Source: Rhizaria sp. SCN 62-66
Taxonomy: Eukaryota > Rhizaria, unplaced
NCBI GenBank assembly: GCA_001724265.1
Contig: MEDY01000051.1
Coordinates: 1-64,000, forward strand
DNA: 64,000 bases
Reading direction: 5' to 3'
Notes under the pieces: model-generated
What the model saw: only the letters and a program-made list of their open reading frames with translations
What the model was told of the DNA's origin: nothing
Databases searched by the model: none
Position numbers and translations under genes: made by a program
Shown: piece by piece, positions 35,525 through 46,832 of the stretch
Layout of the letters: each line of letters starts with the position of its first letter
Numbering within the stretch: the stretch's first letter is position 1

Positions 35525-38065
35525 TCACACCCATGCAGCAATGATCTTGTCCATGGCGGTGACCTTGGCCTTCATCGCGATCGTCAGCGGGCTCTTGTCG
35601 CCGTAGCAGTTGACGTACACGGCGGCCGCCTTCCTCCACGCCTCGGCCGCGCTCTTGCGCTTGCGTTCGCTCTCAGGCGTCCGCGCCGCGCCCGCGCCCG
35701 TGCATGCGGCGAGCGTCGCGGCGTCGGCGCGGCCCTCGTTGACGACCACCTCCGGCACGCCACCTGCGACGGCGTCGGCGTCGCCCACGGCGGCTTGCGC
35801 GTTGGCGGCGGCGGGGTAATCCGCCATGCCGACTTGCTTGAGCGCCATGAGCGCCATCGTGGCCCACTTGCCCACGGCCTTGAAGTCGCGCGCCGCGCGC
35901 GCGAGCTGGACCAGCGCCGTGTATGCGTTGAACACCACGTAGTGGAACGGAACCAGGCCGGCCACGGTCTTGCACGGCGCGCCGTCGCTTCCGCGCGGCG
36001 CCGTCTTGATGACCGCCACGTCACTGCCACTGCTGTTGCTGCTGGTGTTGATGTAGGCGGGGAGCGTGGTCATGCTGACGACGTCGCCCTCGAGCACGGC
36101 GCGCGCGGCCTCGTTCTTGCCGTGCGCATACAGTGCCAGACCCTCGTGCAGCCGCGTCTGCACGCTCTCCACCAGCGCGTCCACCGCGCCCACGGTCACG
36201 CTGCGGTCACCGCACGCGGCGCACGTCAGCAGCGTCGCGTCGGTCACCGGCTCGGCAGCCGCGACCACCTCGGCCTCCGCCTCAGGGTTGGCAGTCTCAG
36301 CGGCGGCGGCAGCCTCGGGCTTGGCAGCCTCAGGGTCAGCAACATCCTTCTTGTCCTTGTTGTCCTCGTCTTTGTGCACGTTGGCAGCATCACTGTTCTC
36401 GCCGTCGGCAGTCAGGTGGTGGTTCTTGCGCTGCGGTCCGGCCCGCGCGCGCGCCTTCTCGGGGTAGTCGAGCTGCCCCTTGCCGCAGCGCAGGCACTTG
36501 ACGCCTGCGATGACCTTGTCCTCGGCCGCCTGCGCCGCGGGCGCGTGGCGGCCCTCGGCTGTGGGGTCGAAGAAATAGCGCCCGCGCAGCTGACCGCGGC
36601 GCACCCAGGACGGCGCATACAGGTCCACGTAGTTGTGGGTAAGCTCCTCACCGGCTTTGACCGCGCGCACGGTGCGCATGGTCATGTTGCAGCCGCCCGA
36701 GCCGCCCGCGCCGCCGAAGGTGTAGGAGCATGTCGGCAGACACGAGTGGTTGAGGTACGACGCGGCCGAGAAGATGCCCATGCCGATGGCGTTGTTGTTC
36801 AGGTCAGTGATGCTGTGCGCGTTGACGTGGTAGCGCAGGTACAGGCGGGCCGCGCGGACGGCGCCGGTGGCTTTCCACACCTCGGGCGCCATGATCATGC
36901 CCAGCGAGGACATCACCTGCCGGGCGGGTGCGGGGATATATCGAGTGAAACAAAAAATTCAAAAAAATAAATGCATATATATAGTTAGATAATTGCGTAC
37001 GTAATATTATTTCCTAATTTGGCTTCAGTCAAGTGAGACATATGTGTTCGAGAGTTCACTTAAGTAAACTACGCATCGATTGTGAATTCAGGTTGTACTG
37101 TGCTTAGTATGAAGCTATCTCTTCAAATTGGCACAGTGTCAACATTTCGCGCCGCAAGTATGCTTTATCTGCACGTACCTGCGTGGCCTGCGCAAAGACG
37201 GCGGGCGGGAAGCTCGCCTCGTGGGTCATGAGCGCCTCGACATCCGCGAAGTTGCACCCGACCTTGGGCTTCCACTGCTGCAGCGCAGCGGGGATAGCCG
37301 AGGTGGTGACCGTGGTAACCTTCTTGCCGTTGACCACGCGCGTCGTCGTCGTCTTGGTCACCGCGGCGTTGGCGTCCCCGGCCTTGGCGGCAGCGGCGAG
37401 GTACTGCTCCTCCTTGTGGCCGAGGTAGAGGGCGCGCATGACGCAGCGGAACGACGCCGTCTCGCCACCAAGGCGGATCAGCGGCAGCGCCTTGAGCGAC
37501 GCGCACTCAAGCTTGTGCACGGGCTCGGCCGCCGTGTGGCACGCGCGCGAGCAGTAGCTGGGGAGGAACGCAGACAGAACGCAGAGCGCACAGGCAGAAA
37601 GTGATGTGTGAAGTGAGTTAGGAGGCGTACAGGGACAAAACAAAGAGTTTTAAGAGCAAAACTAAGACATTCCAATAAAAAAGAAGCAAAAACGCAAAAA
37701 TACACACATTGTAGCCATATGTTGAGTATTTGTTGCGTATTAGCGTACCGCGCAAACTTGCAGTCAGAGCACTGGTAGACAGTGCCCATGCACTTGCCGA
37801 AGCACTGGTGGCAGAAGACCGACACATAGTCGTCAAAGAGCACGCCTGCAAAGGGCGCCTGGTCGAGCACAAGCGTGCCGGCGGGCAGGTCCTGTGCGGC
37901 GACGACGTAGCGGCCCTGGACGTTGTTGTACGCGAGCTTCATGTTGCCCGAGAAGAACTGGTGCGCGCCCAGCGCGTCGAAGGAGCCGGCGAGCTGCTCC
38001 ACGGAGGGGTCCACGCCAAACAGGGAACCCGCCGAGGAAGACGCGGCGGACGCGGAGGCAGACAT
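35525..38065 (-). CDS. SMYD-type MYND-SET lysine methyltransferase
   Basis: Three exons (37749-38065, 37179-37557, 35525-36916) give 695 residues; the stop is TGA. The layout is the split SET of SMYD proteins: an N-terminal SET piece with DLPAGTLVLDQAPFAGVLF, a complete zinc-binding MYND finger at about 84-124, and the main SET core. The MYND cysteines and His (CHQC, CSDC, YCSRAC, HKLEC) are restored across intron 1. The core has NAHSITD, the cofactor-binding NHSC at 288-291, and GEELTHNY ending at Tyr328. A Cys-rich post-SET (CLRCG, CAACG) follows, with a long acidic/Ala insert and a helical C-terminus that may be TPR-like. The reaction would be SAM-dependent lysine methylation of a histone or other protein; the substrate cannot be inferred. 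Introns are 191 and 262 bases with GTACGC and GTACGT donors. Confidence 0.9.
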
Positions 38066-38623
38066 GCGGTCGCGCTGGGAGAGCGTGGCGGGGCAGGGGA
38101 GCGGCGCAGAGGTGGGTGAGGGAGGTGAAGTTGGGTGCGAGAGTGAGGCACGGAGTGAGAGCTTTTAGCAGGGATAAATACCTTTCTGTGGGGTTTAATT
38201 AACACGTTGAGTTTCCAGTATTATCTTGTTTCTGTAACCACTAACGTCTTCAACTTTGACGATTGTATCCTTGTGCTAGGACTATGTTTCATACCACGCA
38301 ACTTGCCTCCTCCTCTCTCGTCATTGCCACCATGGTCACCAAAACTCACCAGTCACACCTCATTGTAACTTGACACTCGACTTAATCCGACATTACAACA
38401 ATCTCAGATACCATAATAACTTCGGCAAAAACAAATATCCAGACTCAATAAACACGGTTGTATTACATTAGATCTTAAAAATATGCATAAACAGTCTCGG
38501 CTAGTTACTTTTATCCCCCTGGCCCGCCGCAGCGACATGACCTTAACAGAGTACACACCCCTGACCAGTTACGCGTTCGAGATGGAATCATTGACTCGAC
38601 AACACAGCGTCTCGCGGCCGTCC
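38066..38623. other. Intergenic, upstream of MYND-SET gene
   Basis: 558 bases with the MYND-SET promoter and the 3' flank of the NZF-PUB gene, both on the minus strand. It is AT-rich in the middle; no gene or RNA is recognised. Confidence 0.4.
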
Positions 38624-40918
38624 TCACATGTCCCAGTCCTCCTGCCCGGCCTTAATGGCACGCGCGATGCCCTCCGCCTTGAACGCAAAGAGGTCCACAT
38701 CAAACCTCGCGGCCGCCACGCCCCCACTGCCACTATTGTTGTTGATGGTGAGGCTGACCACGCCCAGTCCGTAGGGCGTCGCCGCGTGGGTCCCGTCCGC
38801 GCTGACGATATAGCCCAGCGCGCGCAGCAGCGACAGCAGGCCGCGCGGCGCCGCCACAGCCGCCGCCCTGCCCGCTGTGCCCACGCCGCCGTCGCCGTCG
38901 CCGTCGCCGCTGCCGAGCCCGAGTCCGAGGCCGGCCTCGGCCCAGTCGGGGTCCTCGCCGCGCGCCTCCGCCGCCTGACGCCGCGCAGCCGCGATCAGCT
39001 TGGCGACGTTGATGCGGTGGAAGCGGGGATCGTCGGGCGTCGCGACCAGGTTCGCCACCACCTTGCTCTGGATCAGCCCGAGCAGCGCCGTCACCACGCC
39101 CGCGCTACTGCCGCCCCGCGCCGCGCCGCCGAGGCCGCCGCCGCCGAAGACTGTAGGCGAGGAGGGCAGGAGATCGCCGCCGACGCCGCGGCCGGCCGCC
39201 GCCGAGACGGAGCCCAGGTGGTGGCTGGGGGCCACGACGCCGCACTCGCGTAGCATGAAGAGCGTCACCTTAAACACAGAGCACTGCGGCGCCAGCGATG
39301 CGCCCACGTGCGCCAGCTCGTTAGCCGCCGCCTCGAGCAGCGACGCGTCCGGGGACACCACTTCAAGCGAAGACGACGACGACGAGGCGGCGGAGGCGGA
39401 AGAGGCGGCTTGATTTTGGTGGGGGAACGCAGCCTGACTTTGCTGCGTGTACCCGAGCTTTGAGAGGATCTCGAGCGCCCAGGGGTGGCGGCCCAGGTGC
39501 CGCCGGTAGCCGGGCGCGTCAGTCACCACGCAGCGCAGCTCGCGGTCCGCGGCGCTCAGCGCGGCCGCCACCGGGCTCCGGCCGCCATTGCTGCCGCTGC
39601 CGTTGCCCGCGCCGGCGCCGGCGCTGTGGCAGGACGCGAGCGCGTTGGCGACGACGCGGTGGAGCTCGCGGGCCACAAACGCCTGCTCGTCGGCCGTGCC
39701 GGGGTCCGTGACCGTGGTGGTCGCCAATGCGGCCGCCACAGCGGCCTCGGACGGCACGAACGGAGGGTCCGACGACGCCAGCGCAAAGCGGGCACTCACT
39801 GCGCCCCCGCTGCCGCTACCGCTGCGACGATCAGGCTGCCGCTCCTCCTCTTCCTCATTGTCTGTCATTGCGCGGCCGCCGCCAGCAGCAGCCGCTGTCG
39901 CGCTCCCCGCGCCGCCGCCCCGCTGCGCGTCTGCGAGGAAGCCGAGCGGGACAGCGTCGGCGGCGCCGGGCGCGGCCACGGGCGCGGTGAGCGCGGGGTC
40001 TGCGTCGACGGTCTGCGGCCAAAGCTTGCGCACGGGCGTCACGGTGCGGTCCAGCCGCGCCTGCAGCCGCGCCGCGGTCTCGGCCAGCGCGGCCAGTGCG
40101 GCGGGCGCGGGAGGGGACTGCGCCAGCTCGAACGCGGCGCCGTCGGCCGCGGGCCGGAAGCCGCAGCAGCGCAGGAGCGAGAGCCCGCCGGTGGAGCGCA
40201 CGAAAGCCGTGAGGATCGTGTCGTTGCGGCGCGAGACGCGGTGAAAGCGCGCGTTGGCGGGCTCACGGACAATGCGCGTGACGATCGCGAGCAGCGTGCG
40301 GCACACGAGCTGCAGCCGCGTGATGCCGTGGTGGCGGTACACGGCGCCCAGCGCGGCGGGGATGTCGGGGTACGCCGTCCACGCCGCTGCCTCGCGCGCG
40401 CGGGCCTCGGCGGCGTGTTCCGCGCGGTCTGCGCCCACCAGCGCCTCGCGCTTCAGCGCCTCTGTCTTGCGGCGCAGCTCGGCGGCCTCGCGCTCGGCGC
40501 GCGTCTCGGCGGCCGCGGCAGCGTTGGCCTCGCGGGCCTTGGCGCGGAGCGACGCCTGCAGCTCCGCCTCAACCGCGGCCGCCAGCTGCGCCGCCGGAGT
40601 CAGCACGGGCGCAGGCGCTGGCGCCGCGACGGGGCGCGAGGCCAGCGACGACACGGAGGACGACGAAGCCGAGGACGAGGACGCGCCCGCAGGTACCGGG
40701 GAGGAAGCTGTCTTGGAGGCGGCCGTCTTGGCTGTATTTGTGGTGGTGGCGGGCTTTGTGGCGGCCGGGGCGGGGGCAACGGGGACCGGAGCGGGCACAG
40801 GAGCGGGTGCGGGGGCAGCAGGTGCGGCGTTGCGAGGACGGGGCGCCTCACAGAGCTCGCAGATGGAGCGGGCGTAGTTGTTGAGATACGTGCAGGACCC
40901 ACAGGCCCACTCGCTCAT
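38624..40918 (-). CDS. NZF zinc finger protein with repeated PUB domains
   Basis: 764 residues from the ATG at 40918; the stop is TGA. Residues 4-28 form a RanBP2/NZF finger (WACGSC, CTYLNN, ICELCEAP): the four Cys are present and the Thr-Tyr after the second Cys is close to the ubiquitin-binding NZF pattern. An Ala/Pro linker and a charged coiled coil follow. A good PUB domain lies at about 180-262 (IVREPANARFHRVSRRN ... LLRCCGFRP). A third-position PUB-like copy lies at about 609-705 (VVANLVATPDDPRFHRI ... LLSLLRALGY). A weaker relative lies at about 410-495. PUB domains bind the C-terminal tail of p97/VCP, so an adaptor linking ubiquitinated cargo to p97 is a fair inference; the NZF-plus-PUB combination recalls HOIP, but no RING or RBR is present. 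An in-frame ATG eight codons upstream precedes a CCCCAG acceptor-like site that abuts the chosen ATG. Confidence 0.75.
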   Translation of the reverse strand: MSEWACGSCTYLNNYARSICELCEAPRPRNAAPAAPAPAPVPAPVPVAPAPAATKPATTTNTAKTAASKTASSPVPAGASSSSASSSSVSSLASRPVAAPAPAPVLTPAAQLAAAVEAELQASLRAKAREANAAAAAETRAEREAAELRRKTEALKREALVGADRAEHAAEARAREAAAWTAYPDIPAALGAVYRHHGITRLQLVCRTLLAIVTRIVREPANARFHRVSRRNDTILTAFVRSTGGLSLLRCCGFRPAADGAAFELAQSPPAPAALAALAETAARLQARLDRTVTPVRKLWPQTVDADPALTAPVAAPGAADAVPLGFLADAQRGGGAGSATAAAAGGGRAMTDNEEEEERQPDRRSGSGSGGAVSARFALASSDPPFVPSEAAVAAALATTTVTDPGTADEQAFVARELHRVVANALASCHSAGAGAGNGSGSNGGRSPVAAALSAADRELRCVVTDAPGYRRHLGRHPWALEILSKLGYTQQSQAAFPHQNQAASSASAASSSSSSLEVVSPDASLLEAAANELAHVGASLAPQCSVFKVTLFMLRECGVVAPSHHLGSVSAAAGRGVGGDLLPSSPTVFGGGGLGGAARGGSSAGVVTALLGLIQSKVVANLVATPDDPRFHRINVAKLIAAARRQAAEARGEDPDWAEAGLGLGLGSGDGDGDGGVGTAGRAAAVAAPRGLLSLLRALGYIVSADGTHAATPYGLGVVSLTINNNSGSGGVAAARFDVDLFAFKAEGIARAIKAGQEDWDM

Positions 40919-41469
40919 CTGGGGAAAGCGACTGTGCGGCAAGATTAAGAGCAGAGAAAGTTTAAGCTAGAGATCAAGTCTGAGTTACATCGTCAAATGT
41001 TAAGTAGACGTCTGAAGCGCCTTTGACGATGGCAAGTGGTAGACTGGACAACGTTTTGAGTGCGATTCATGGGTCACCACAAATCGCAAAGCAGACCCTC
41101 GACTTTTTCGGTCCTGCCCCGAGCGCGACCTGCGCGTGCAATCGGGCGACGTCGATGATCAAAAACAAGCAGTTGTGCCGTATATACACGTCTTCATTTA
41201 ATATATGGAACGTAACCGCGAGATTTAAGTTATATTTTTATTACTTTCATTTGTTATGTTCCGTACCTGGCGCTGAAATGACCACTATGGAAGCCGAGTT
41301 TGCCGACTCTTGACCCGCGCCTCTTAACCGTTTTCTCTCCTTCCATCTCTCGCCTCAGGACTTTTCCCTGCTTATATCAACGAAAGTTACTGACATACTC
41401 ATGCTAACGCCATACTGTTCGACCTTGCCACACTCATTTTTTTGCTTTAAAAGTTTCCTTTATCGCGCA
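40919..41469. other. Divergent intergenic region
   Basis: 551 bases between the starts of the NZF-PUB (-) and ATP-grasp (+) genes, presumably a bidirectional promoter. No motif is recognised with confidence. Confidence 0.4.
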
Positions 41470-44051
41470 ATGTCCGCTGATAAGGTAGGTCCCTTGCTTC
41501 GCAACCAAGACCCGCAATATGACAGTCTGCATACCGCCCTCTACCCTTCGCGCATAAGCTATATAGACACAAGCATGACGATTATAGGAGGCTGCATGTG
41601 CGCTATGACGACATATTTGCGTAGATTTTGCATATGCTGTCATACTTGCTTTTGTTTCATCGTCCCGAGTTCTCGTCCCCCTCCTTCAAATCTCCCCTAC
41701 CCTCGCTCGCTTAACGCACGCTCACCCTCTTGCTTTCGTCCCCAATCCGCTCATCTATAACCTTGTCACGCTGTTTGCATATCGCTTTGCAGGAGTCTGC
41801 GATTGTGTTGGTCGACCCCATCTCCACCGGCGCCAACCTCGCGGACCTTCTCCTCAACCAGTACGTTCCCCGCCGCGACGCCCACTTTGGCGACGACAGA
41901 TCAGACATAACTGTGCACAGATCTTATTAATTTTACACTATAGTGTAATTCGTACCACGAAAATGTATTAACATGAATATTTCATCTTAAATCACCAAGG
42001 CGATACCAATACCATGACATACGTGTCTTATTTCTTTGATGCTGACATCACGTTGTCCCCCATGCTGCTCTCCGCACTCTTTTCCCACCCCCGCTTCACG
42101 CCACAGGGGGAAGAAGGTGATCGTGTTCTGGTCTACGAGCGTCACCACGGACCTGCACGCGCTGCTGCAGCCCGGCCTGCGGACCGACTACACGGCCACG
42201 CTGCACGAGACGTCCTCGGCCGCGGCCGCTGCACCGCTCGGCGACGACAGCTCGCGCGTGCGCTCCGACGCGGAGCTGGCCGCGATCGCCGCGCTGCTGC
42301 GCGCGACTGGGTACGACATTGCGGCCGTGGTGGCGGCTTCGGAGCTGGGCGTTGAGTGCGCGGACCAGGTAGCCGCACACATGGGGCTGCGCGGCAACGG
42401 CACCGCGCTGACCGACTGCCGCCGCGACAAGTTCCTCATGGGCGAGGCCGTGCGCGCGGCGGGCATCCGTGCCGTCAAGCAGCGCTTGTGCGCGACGTGG
42501 GCCGAGGCGCGCGCGTTCCTGCTTGAGTGCGGCATCCCCGACGGCAAACGGCTCAGTGTGGAGGAGCTGGCGTTGCAGCGCGCCATCGACGGGCCCGCAG
42601 AGGCGTCGGCCGCGCTGCGCATGGTCATCAAGCCCGCGCGCTCGGCCGGCAGCGACGACGTGTTCCTGTGCAGCCACATGGACGAGTTCGAGGAGAAGTT
42701 CAAGCACATCATCGGCAAAAAGGTACCCTACACCTATCGAAAACAAAAACATAGCTATAAAAAAAGAGGAGACTTGCACAAGAAGACCAGTCGAAATGTT
42801 TTTTTTTTTTTTCTTTTTTTTTTTCTTTATCATTGTTGAGCTTTTCTCTAAACTCTTAATTTCTACTTGGCTGTTGCATTATCTTATCTTTTGTCGCCTA
42901 GAACAAGGTGAACGTGGCCAACACGGCGGTGCTGTTGCAGGAGTACCTGCAGGGCGTCGAGTTCGTCATCGACACGGTGTCGCTGGACGGCCAGCACAAG
43001 ATGGCCGGGTGCTGGAACTACATGAAGGGCTCCGTCAATGGCGCCGCGTTTGTGTACTTCGGCATGAAGCTCGTCGACGGCGCGAACCCGGTCTCGCAGG
43101 AGGTGTTTGCCTACGTCAAGCAGGTGCTGGATGCGCTCGAGATCAAGAACTGGTGCGGACACGCAGAGGTCATGTATCACCCACTCACGGGGCCGTGTCT
43201 CGTCGAGGTTGGCTCACGGCCCCACGGCGGTGAGGGCATTTTCATCGAGGGCGCCAGGTAAGTACGCCCAATGTCCTGGCAATGTCAAGATTATGCGAGA
43301 CGAATATTTCATCACCAAAACATGAGATATCTCAGCTAAATTATATTTTTTTCAAGATGACATTTCAGATATTTGCATTGTTTTGCATTTATATTGATGC
43401 GCTACAATTTATCGTGATCAGGGCTCATATCATGCATGTATTTGATTGCACTACTGGTGATTTATACCACTCGTACAGGGCCGTGTGCGGGTACAGCCAG
43501 GTGGATCTGCTGGCCGCCGCCATGGCGGGCAGCGAAGAGTTTAGCACGTTTCCCGACACGTGGTCCGTCAAGACGGGCGCGGCGGCAATCATCGACCTCG
43601 TCAGCTACAAGGCGGGCGTCGTCAAGAACGTCAACGAGGACGCAAAGTACGTGCTTGTTCCACATGCATGCCACATGGAGGACACATAATCATCTTTATT
43701 GTGTTTGCTTGTTTGTTTGCTTTTGTTTCTTTAACTTCCCGTGTTGTTCCAAGACATTGCATGATTGATCTATGTAAGGCACATGTTCATGTCTTCATTT
43801 GTCTCCTCTCAAATTGTTTTCTTGCCATCTTCACGTTGTTTCACCTTTTTCCCAGGGCCAAAGTGGAGGACCTGGACTCATTCCGCCACTGGCACTGCCT
43901 GCCGGCCCCCGGCGCGACAATCTCGCCCACGATCGACTGCTTCACGACGGTGGGCTCGATCACGCTCGTGTCGGGCAGCGCCGAGGCCCTCAACGCCGAC
44001 ATCGAGGCCGTGCGCGAGGCTGAGGAGACGCTGTTCGACCTCGTTGAGTGA
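41470..44051 (+). CDS. ATP-grasp domain ligase, six exons
   Basis: Exons 41470-41484, 41793-41860, 42107-42722, 42902-43257, 43479-43646 and 43856-44051 join in frame to 472 residues; the stop is TGA. The first exon encodes only MSADK. The N-terminal part is a pre-ATP-grasp (Rossmann-like) domain beginning ESAIVLVDPISTGANLADLL. The ATP-grasp fold then shows MVIKPARSAGSDDVF (nucleotide-binding strand, about residue 199), LLQEYLQGVEFVID, and the metal-binding VEVGSRPHGGEG (about 334). This pattern fits ATP-grasp carboxylate-amine/thiol ligases of the amino acid ligase type, which activate a carboxylate as acyl-phosphate and couple it to an amine. The substrates are unknown. Donors are GTAGGT, GTACGT, GTACCC, GTAAGT and GTACGT. 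It is the most intron-dense gene of the window. Confidence 0.87.
41933..41948. other. 16-base perfect palindrome in ATP-grasp intron 2
   Basis: The sequence TTACACTATAGTGTAA is its own reverse complement. It lies within intron 2, 72 bases after the donor. It is possibly chance in AT-rich sequence. Confidence 0.5.
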
Positions 44052-44194
44052 CGAAGAAAGCAACATTTGACATGCGTTTGGAAACTCATTCAGAGAGAAA
44101 TACAGTTTTTTCAACTAACTAATACGGTGACTACATCGATGACTCTCAAAACTTGTCTGATGAAGATGGCAGCGAGGATGATTACTGTGCATTC

Positions 44195-44200
44195 TTTATT
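44195..44200 (-). other. Putative polyadenylation signal (minus strand)
   Basis: TTTATT on the plus strand reads AATAAA on the minus strand, about 80 bases past the stop of the unknown polyQ gene that ends at 44281. The convergent ATP-grasp gene ends at 44051, so the two 3' UTRs probably approach or overlap. Confidence 0.5.
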
Positions 44201-44280
44201 AAACTTATCACGTCTTACGACCATCTTCGTGATGACAAAGTGGAGGGTCCGATTTGTCAATTTCTAGAGCGTCACATTAT

Positions 44281-45744
44281 TCAGTACTTGTTGCTCCTTC
44301 GCACCTGCATCTGCCCTCCCCTCGCAGTCTGCTGCTGTTGATGCATCTGTCTCTGCCCCTGCTGCTGTTGCTGCTGCTGGCTCTGCGCCGCCCCACCACC
44401 GCTCTCGGCACCCACGCGCGTGGTGCGCACCGGCAGGAAGCGGTTGAGCCCGGTCTGCACAAGCGCGTTGCGGTTGCGCACCACGTTGGGGTTCACACGG
44501 CCGCAGCTCGTCACGGCGCTGCCCTCGACGTGCGAGCTCCCCACAGTGCGCGCGCTCCCGGCCGCCGCACCCGCCTCGTACCGCACCGGCATGCCCGGCA
44601 GCGCGAGGAACTGCGGCGCCTGGTCGCGCCGCGCCCATCCGGCCTGCCCGCGCGGCTCGATCCCCGCCGTGCCGAGCACCGCGGCGGCTGCGGCTGCGGC
44701 GGGCGGGGCTGCGGCGTCGGCGGCGGCCGCGCGCGCGGGCTCGGGCGCGGCGGCGTGCCCGAAGGCCGCCGGCGCGGCGTGGAACGTCGGCGTGCGGTGA
44801 TGCTGATGATTGGGTACGTAGTCGAGTCGCGGGCCCAAAGCGAAGGCCGGGTCAGTGACGCCGTAGCCGATGTCGCCCACGGCCGTGCCGCGCCGGCGCA
44901 AGGGGTGGTAGTTCGACATCGACGGCGGCGGCAAAGCGGACAGCTGAGACTGAGAATGGGAAAACCTAGACTTGCTTTCGTCACCGCCGCCACCGCCGTC
45001 GCCGCCGCCGCCCTTGTAGAGAAACCCGGAGACGACGCTGCTTTGGTCAGGGCTGAGGCTGTCGGGAGGGGTGTCTGCGCTCCAAGTCACGGTCTTGCCC
45101 AAGCCAGCCTTAGCACTCGCTCCAGCACCGGCACCAAAAGCTCCAACAGCAGCACTCGTAGCCGGAGCGTGGTGATTATTGTAGCTGCTGTGAGAGCTGT
45201 AGTTCCCCGACGGCGTGGGGGGATCATATGCACTGTATCCACTATTGACAGGGTTGTACGCAGCGTCCGCACTCGCGCTGGCGTTGTTGCTGTACGCGCT
45301 GGCGTTGGCATTATTGCTGTTTTTGTTGCCGCTGCCACTGGCGCTGGCGGCGGCGTGGAACGAGCCAGAGCTGGTGCGCATGTGCGTGGGGTAGGTCGAA
45401 AGCCCCACGGGAGCAGGCAGCGCGGGCGCGTAGGCCGCGGGCGCGGGGACGACACCGCTGGTCGACGCGATGGGCACGCCGCGGTAGGTGGGGATGCGGC
45501 CGACGCGTTGCTCGTACATGCGCGCTTCTTCGGCGTTGTCGCCGCGCGCGTGCATGACCGCCGAGAGCGCCGAGCCGACGCGACCGGAGGTGCTCAGGCC
45601 CAGGTTCACGTTCTTGTACGTCAAGGAGGTGGGCACAGCGGCGGCGGAGGCAGGGGAGTAAAGATGCTGGTGCTGCGGGGCGGAGATGCGCGCGCTGGAG
45701 CTGGGGCTGGTGGCCGAGAGATGTGGTTGTTGTTGCTGCTGTTG

Positions 45745-45793
<49 letters not shown>

Positions 45794-46041
45794 GGGTACG
45801 GCTGCTGCTGGGAGGGTGAGAATGAAGGGATAACAGTGGGCCGCGCGGAGGCAGCAATATCGGGGTTCTAGGCAATCGCAAGGTCGGCGTTCCAGGGCGG
45901 AATGCCAGCGCCGCCTGTCACGCGGCCGTTAAAGACGCGAGCGGTGTTATAGTGGGGGAGATCGTTGTTGTTCGTGCGCGCACCAGCGGTCTTTTGTGTG
46001 ATCTGGGAGTTGATCGGCGCCCACTGAGGAGGGTGCCACAT
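44281..46041 (-). CDS. Unknown polyQ protein with in-frame TAG
   Basis: I do not recognise this protein. Reading through a TAG at 45868-45870 (codon 58) gives 586 residues ending in TGA. The ATG at 46041 (MWHPPQWAP) is chosen because the open frame upstream of it looks like leader or intron sequence. The 57 codons before the TAG have the high GC of coding DNA here (DLPHYNTARVFNGRVTGGAG), and the frame continues after it as NPDIAASARPTV, then a Gln tract of over 20 residues. A conserved-looking segment (LTYKNVNLGLSTSGRVGSAL, then EEARMYEQRVGRIPTYRGVP) follows, then Asn/Ala/Ser/Gly-rich disorder, and a second small Gln-rich stretch near the C-terminus. The segments around the TAG look like short conserved motifs in a disordered scaffold. 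If TAG were a stop, only a 57-residue peptide would be made. Confidence 0.55.
45727..45793 (-). repeat. CAG (polyGln) tract in unknown polyQ gene
   Basis: A CTG run on the plus strand, reading CAG (with a few CAA) on the coding strand, encoding more than 20 consecutive Gln. It lies about 75 bases after the in-frame TAG. Confidence 0.95.
45868..45870 (-). other. In-frame TAG codon, possibly sense (Gln)
   Basis: The coding strand reads ATT GCC TAG AAC CCC within an otherwise continuous open frame. CCTAG resembles a splice acceptor, so this is the weakest of the three cases. However, the sequence before it is GC-rich and lacks a phase-0 GTACGT donor or a pyrimidine tract. Confidence 0.5.
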
Positions 46042-46832
46042 TTCAGCAACAACTAATCTATACAAAAATTGCAATAAACGCTCTGGTACGGGTTGATAGA
46101 ACGAGACTAGAGAGAGAAACCAACGAGAGTAGGTAGTGGCGGTGAGGGTTGGTTTCTTGACATCGGTTTCGGAGGACACATCACATTCCCGATCTTCATG
46201 AAAGCTATAATTTAAAGATAGTTGAAAAAAAAGTGTGATGTAAGAAATAAATGGTTTATGAAGTCATTAACGCCCAGTTTCCGCCACAGCACCATGTCAA
46301 ACAACGCGCTCGTTACTTTACCCCCCACCCCCTAACCAGCCGCCACCACAGATACGCAGGACGAGTCAAGCAAGCAGTCAATAGCAGCTGTTTTGAGCGT
46401 AGAGGTGATCTGAACAAACAGAAACAGAAACGAAAATAAACGTATAGTATACATGTACATATAGTGCGAATATTCATATAACGTAGTAGCCAACGAATAA
46501 CCTTGGAGAAAAGAACAAGAACTCGGAACAAAGAAAAAGAAAGGAACATAACAGCAGAGTCGTTATTTTACAAAACAAACAAGAAAACACAGAGACACAC
46601 ACAAAAAAATATTTAATTTGACTCAGCCACCAACATACAGACATGTCCACACGTGAACAATCAGAAAATAAGCGATATATATCCACGCGGGGCAGGCCCT
46701 CACACATCTATGCACGCTGCATCACCACTTCCGATAGCAAAACTTCGGTCACGTACGGACAAAGACTTACAAGACTTCGAGAAGTGAGGAGTCAGGATTT
46801 ATTTATGCTCACACAACAAACGCACCACAACC
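46042..46832. other. Intergenic, upstream of unknown polyQ gene
   Basis: A 791-base AT-rich spacer with the promoter of the polyQ gene and the 3' flank of the ARM-PH gene (both minus strand). No gene is recognised. Confidence 0.45.
46798..46803 (-). other. Putative polyadenylation signal of ARM-PH gene
   Basis: TTTATT on the plus strand (AATAAA on the coding strand) about 30 bases beyond the ARM-PH TGA codon. Confidence 0.55.

Noticed and set aside
44254-45819. 521-codon plus-strand frame opposite the unknown polyQ gene
   Set aside because: It is Arg/Val/Gly-rich shadow sequence ending in a Leu tract that is the reverse of CAG repeats. No motifs; codon bias favours the minus strand.
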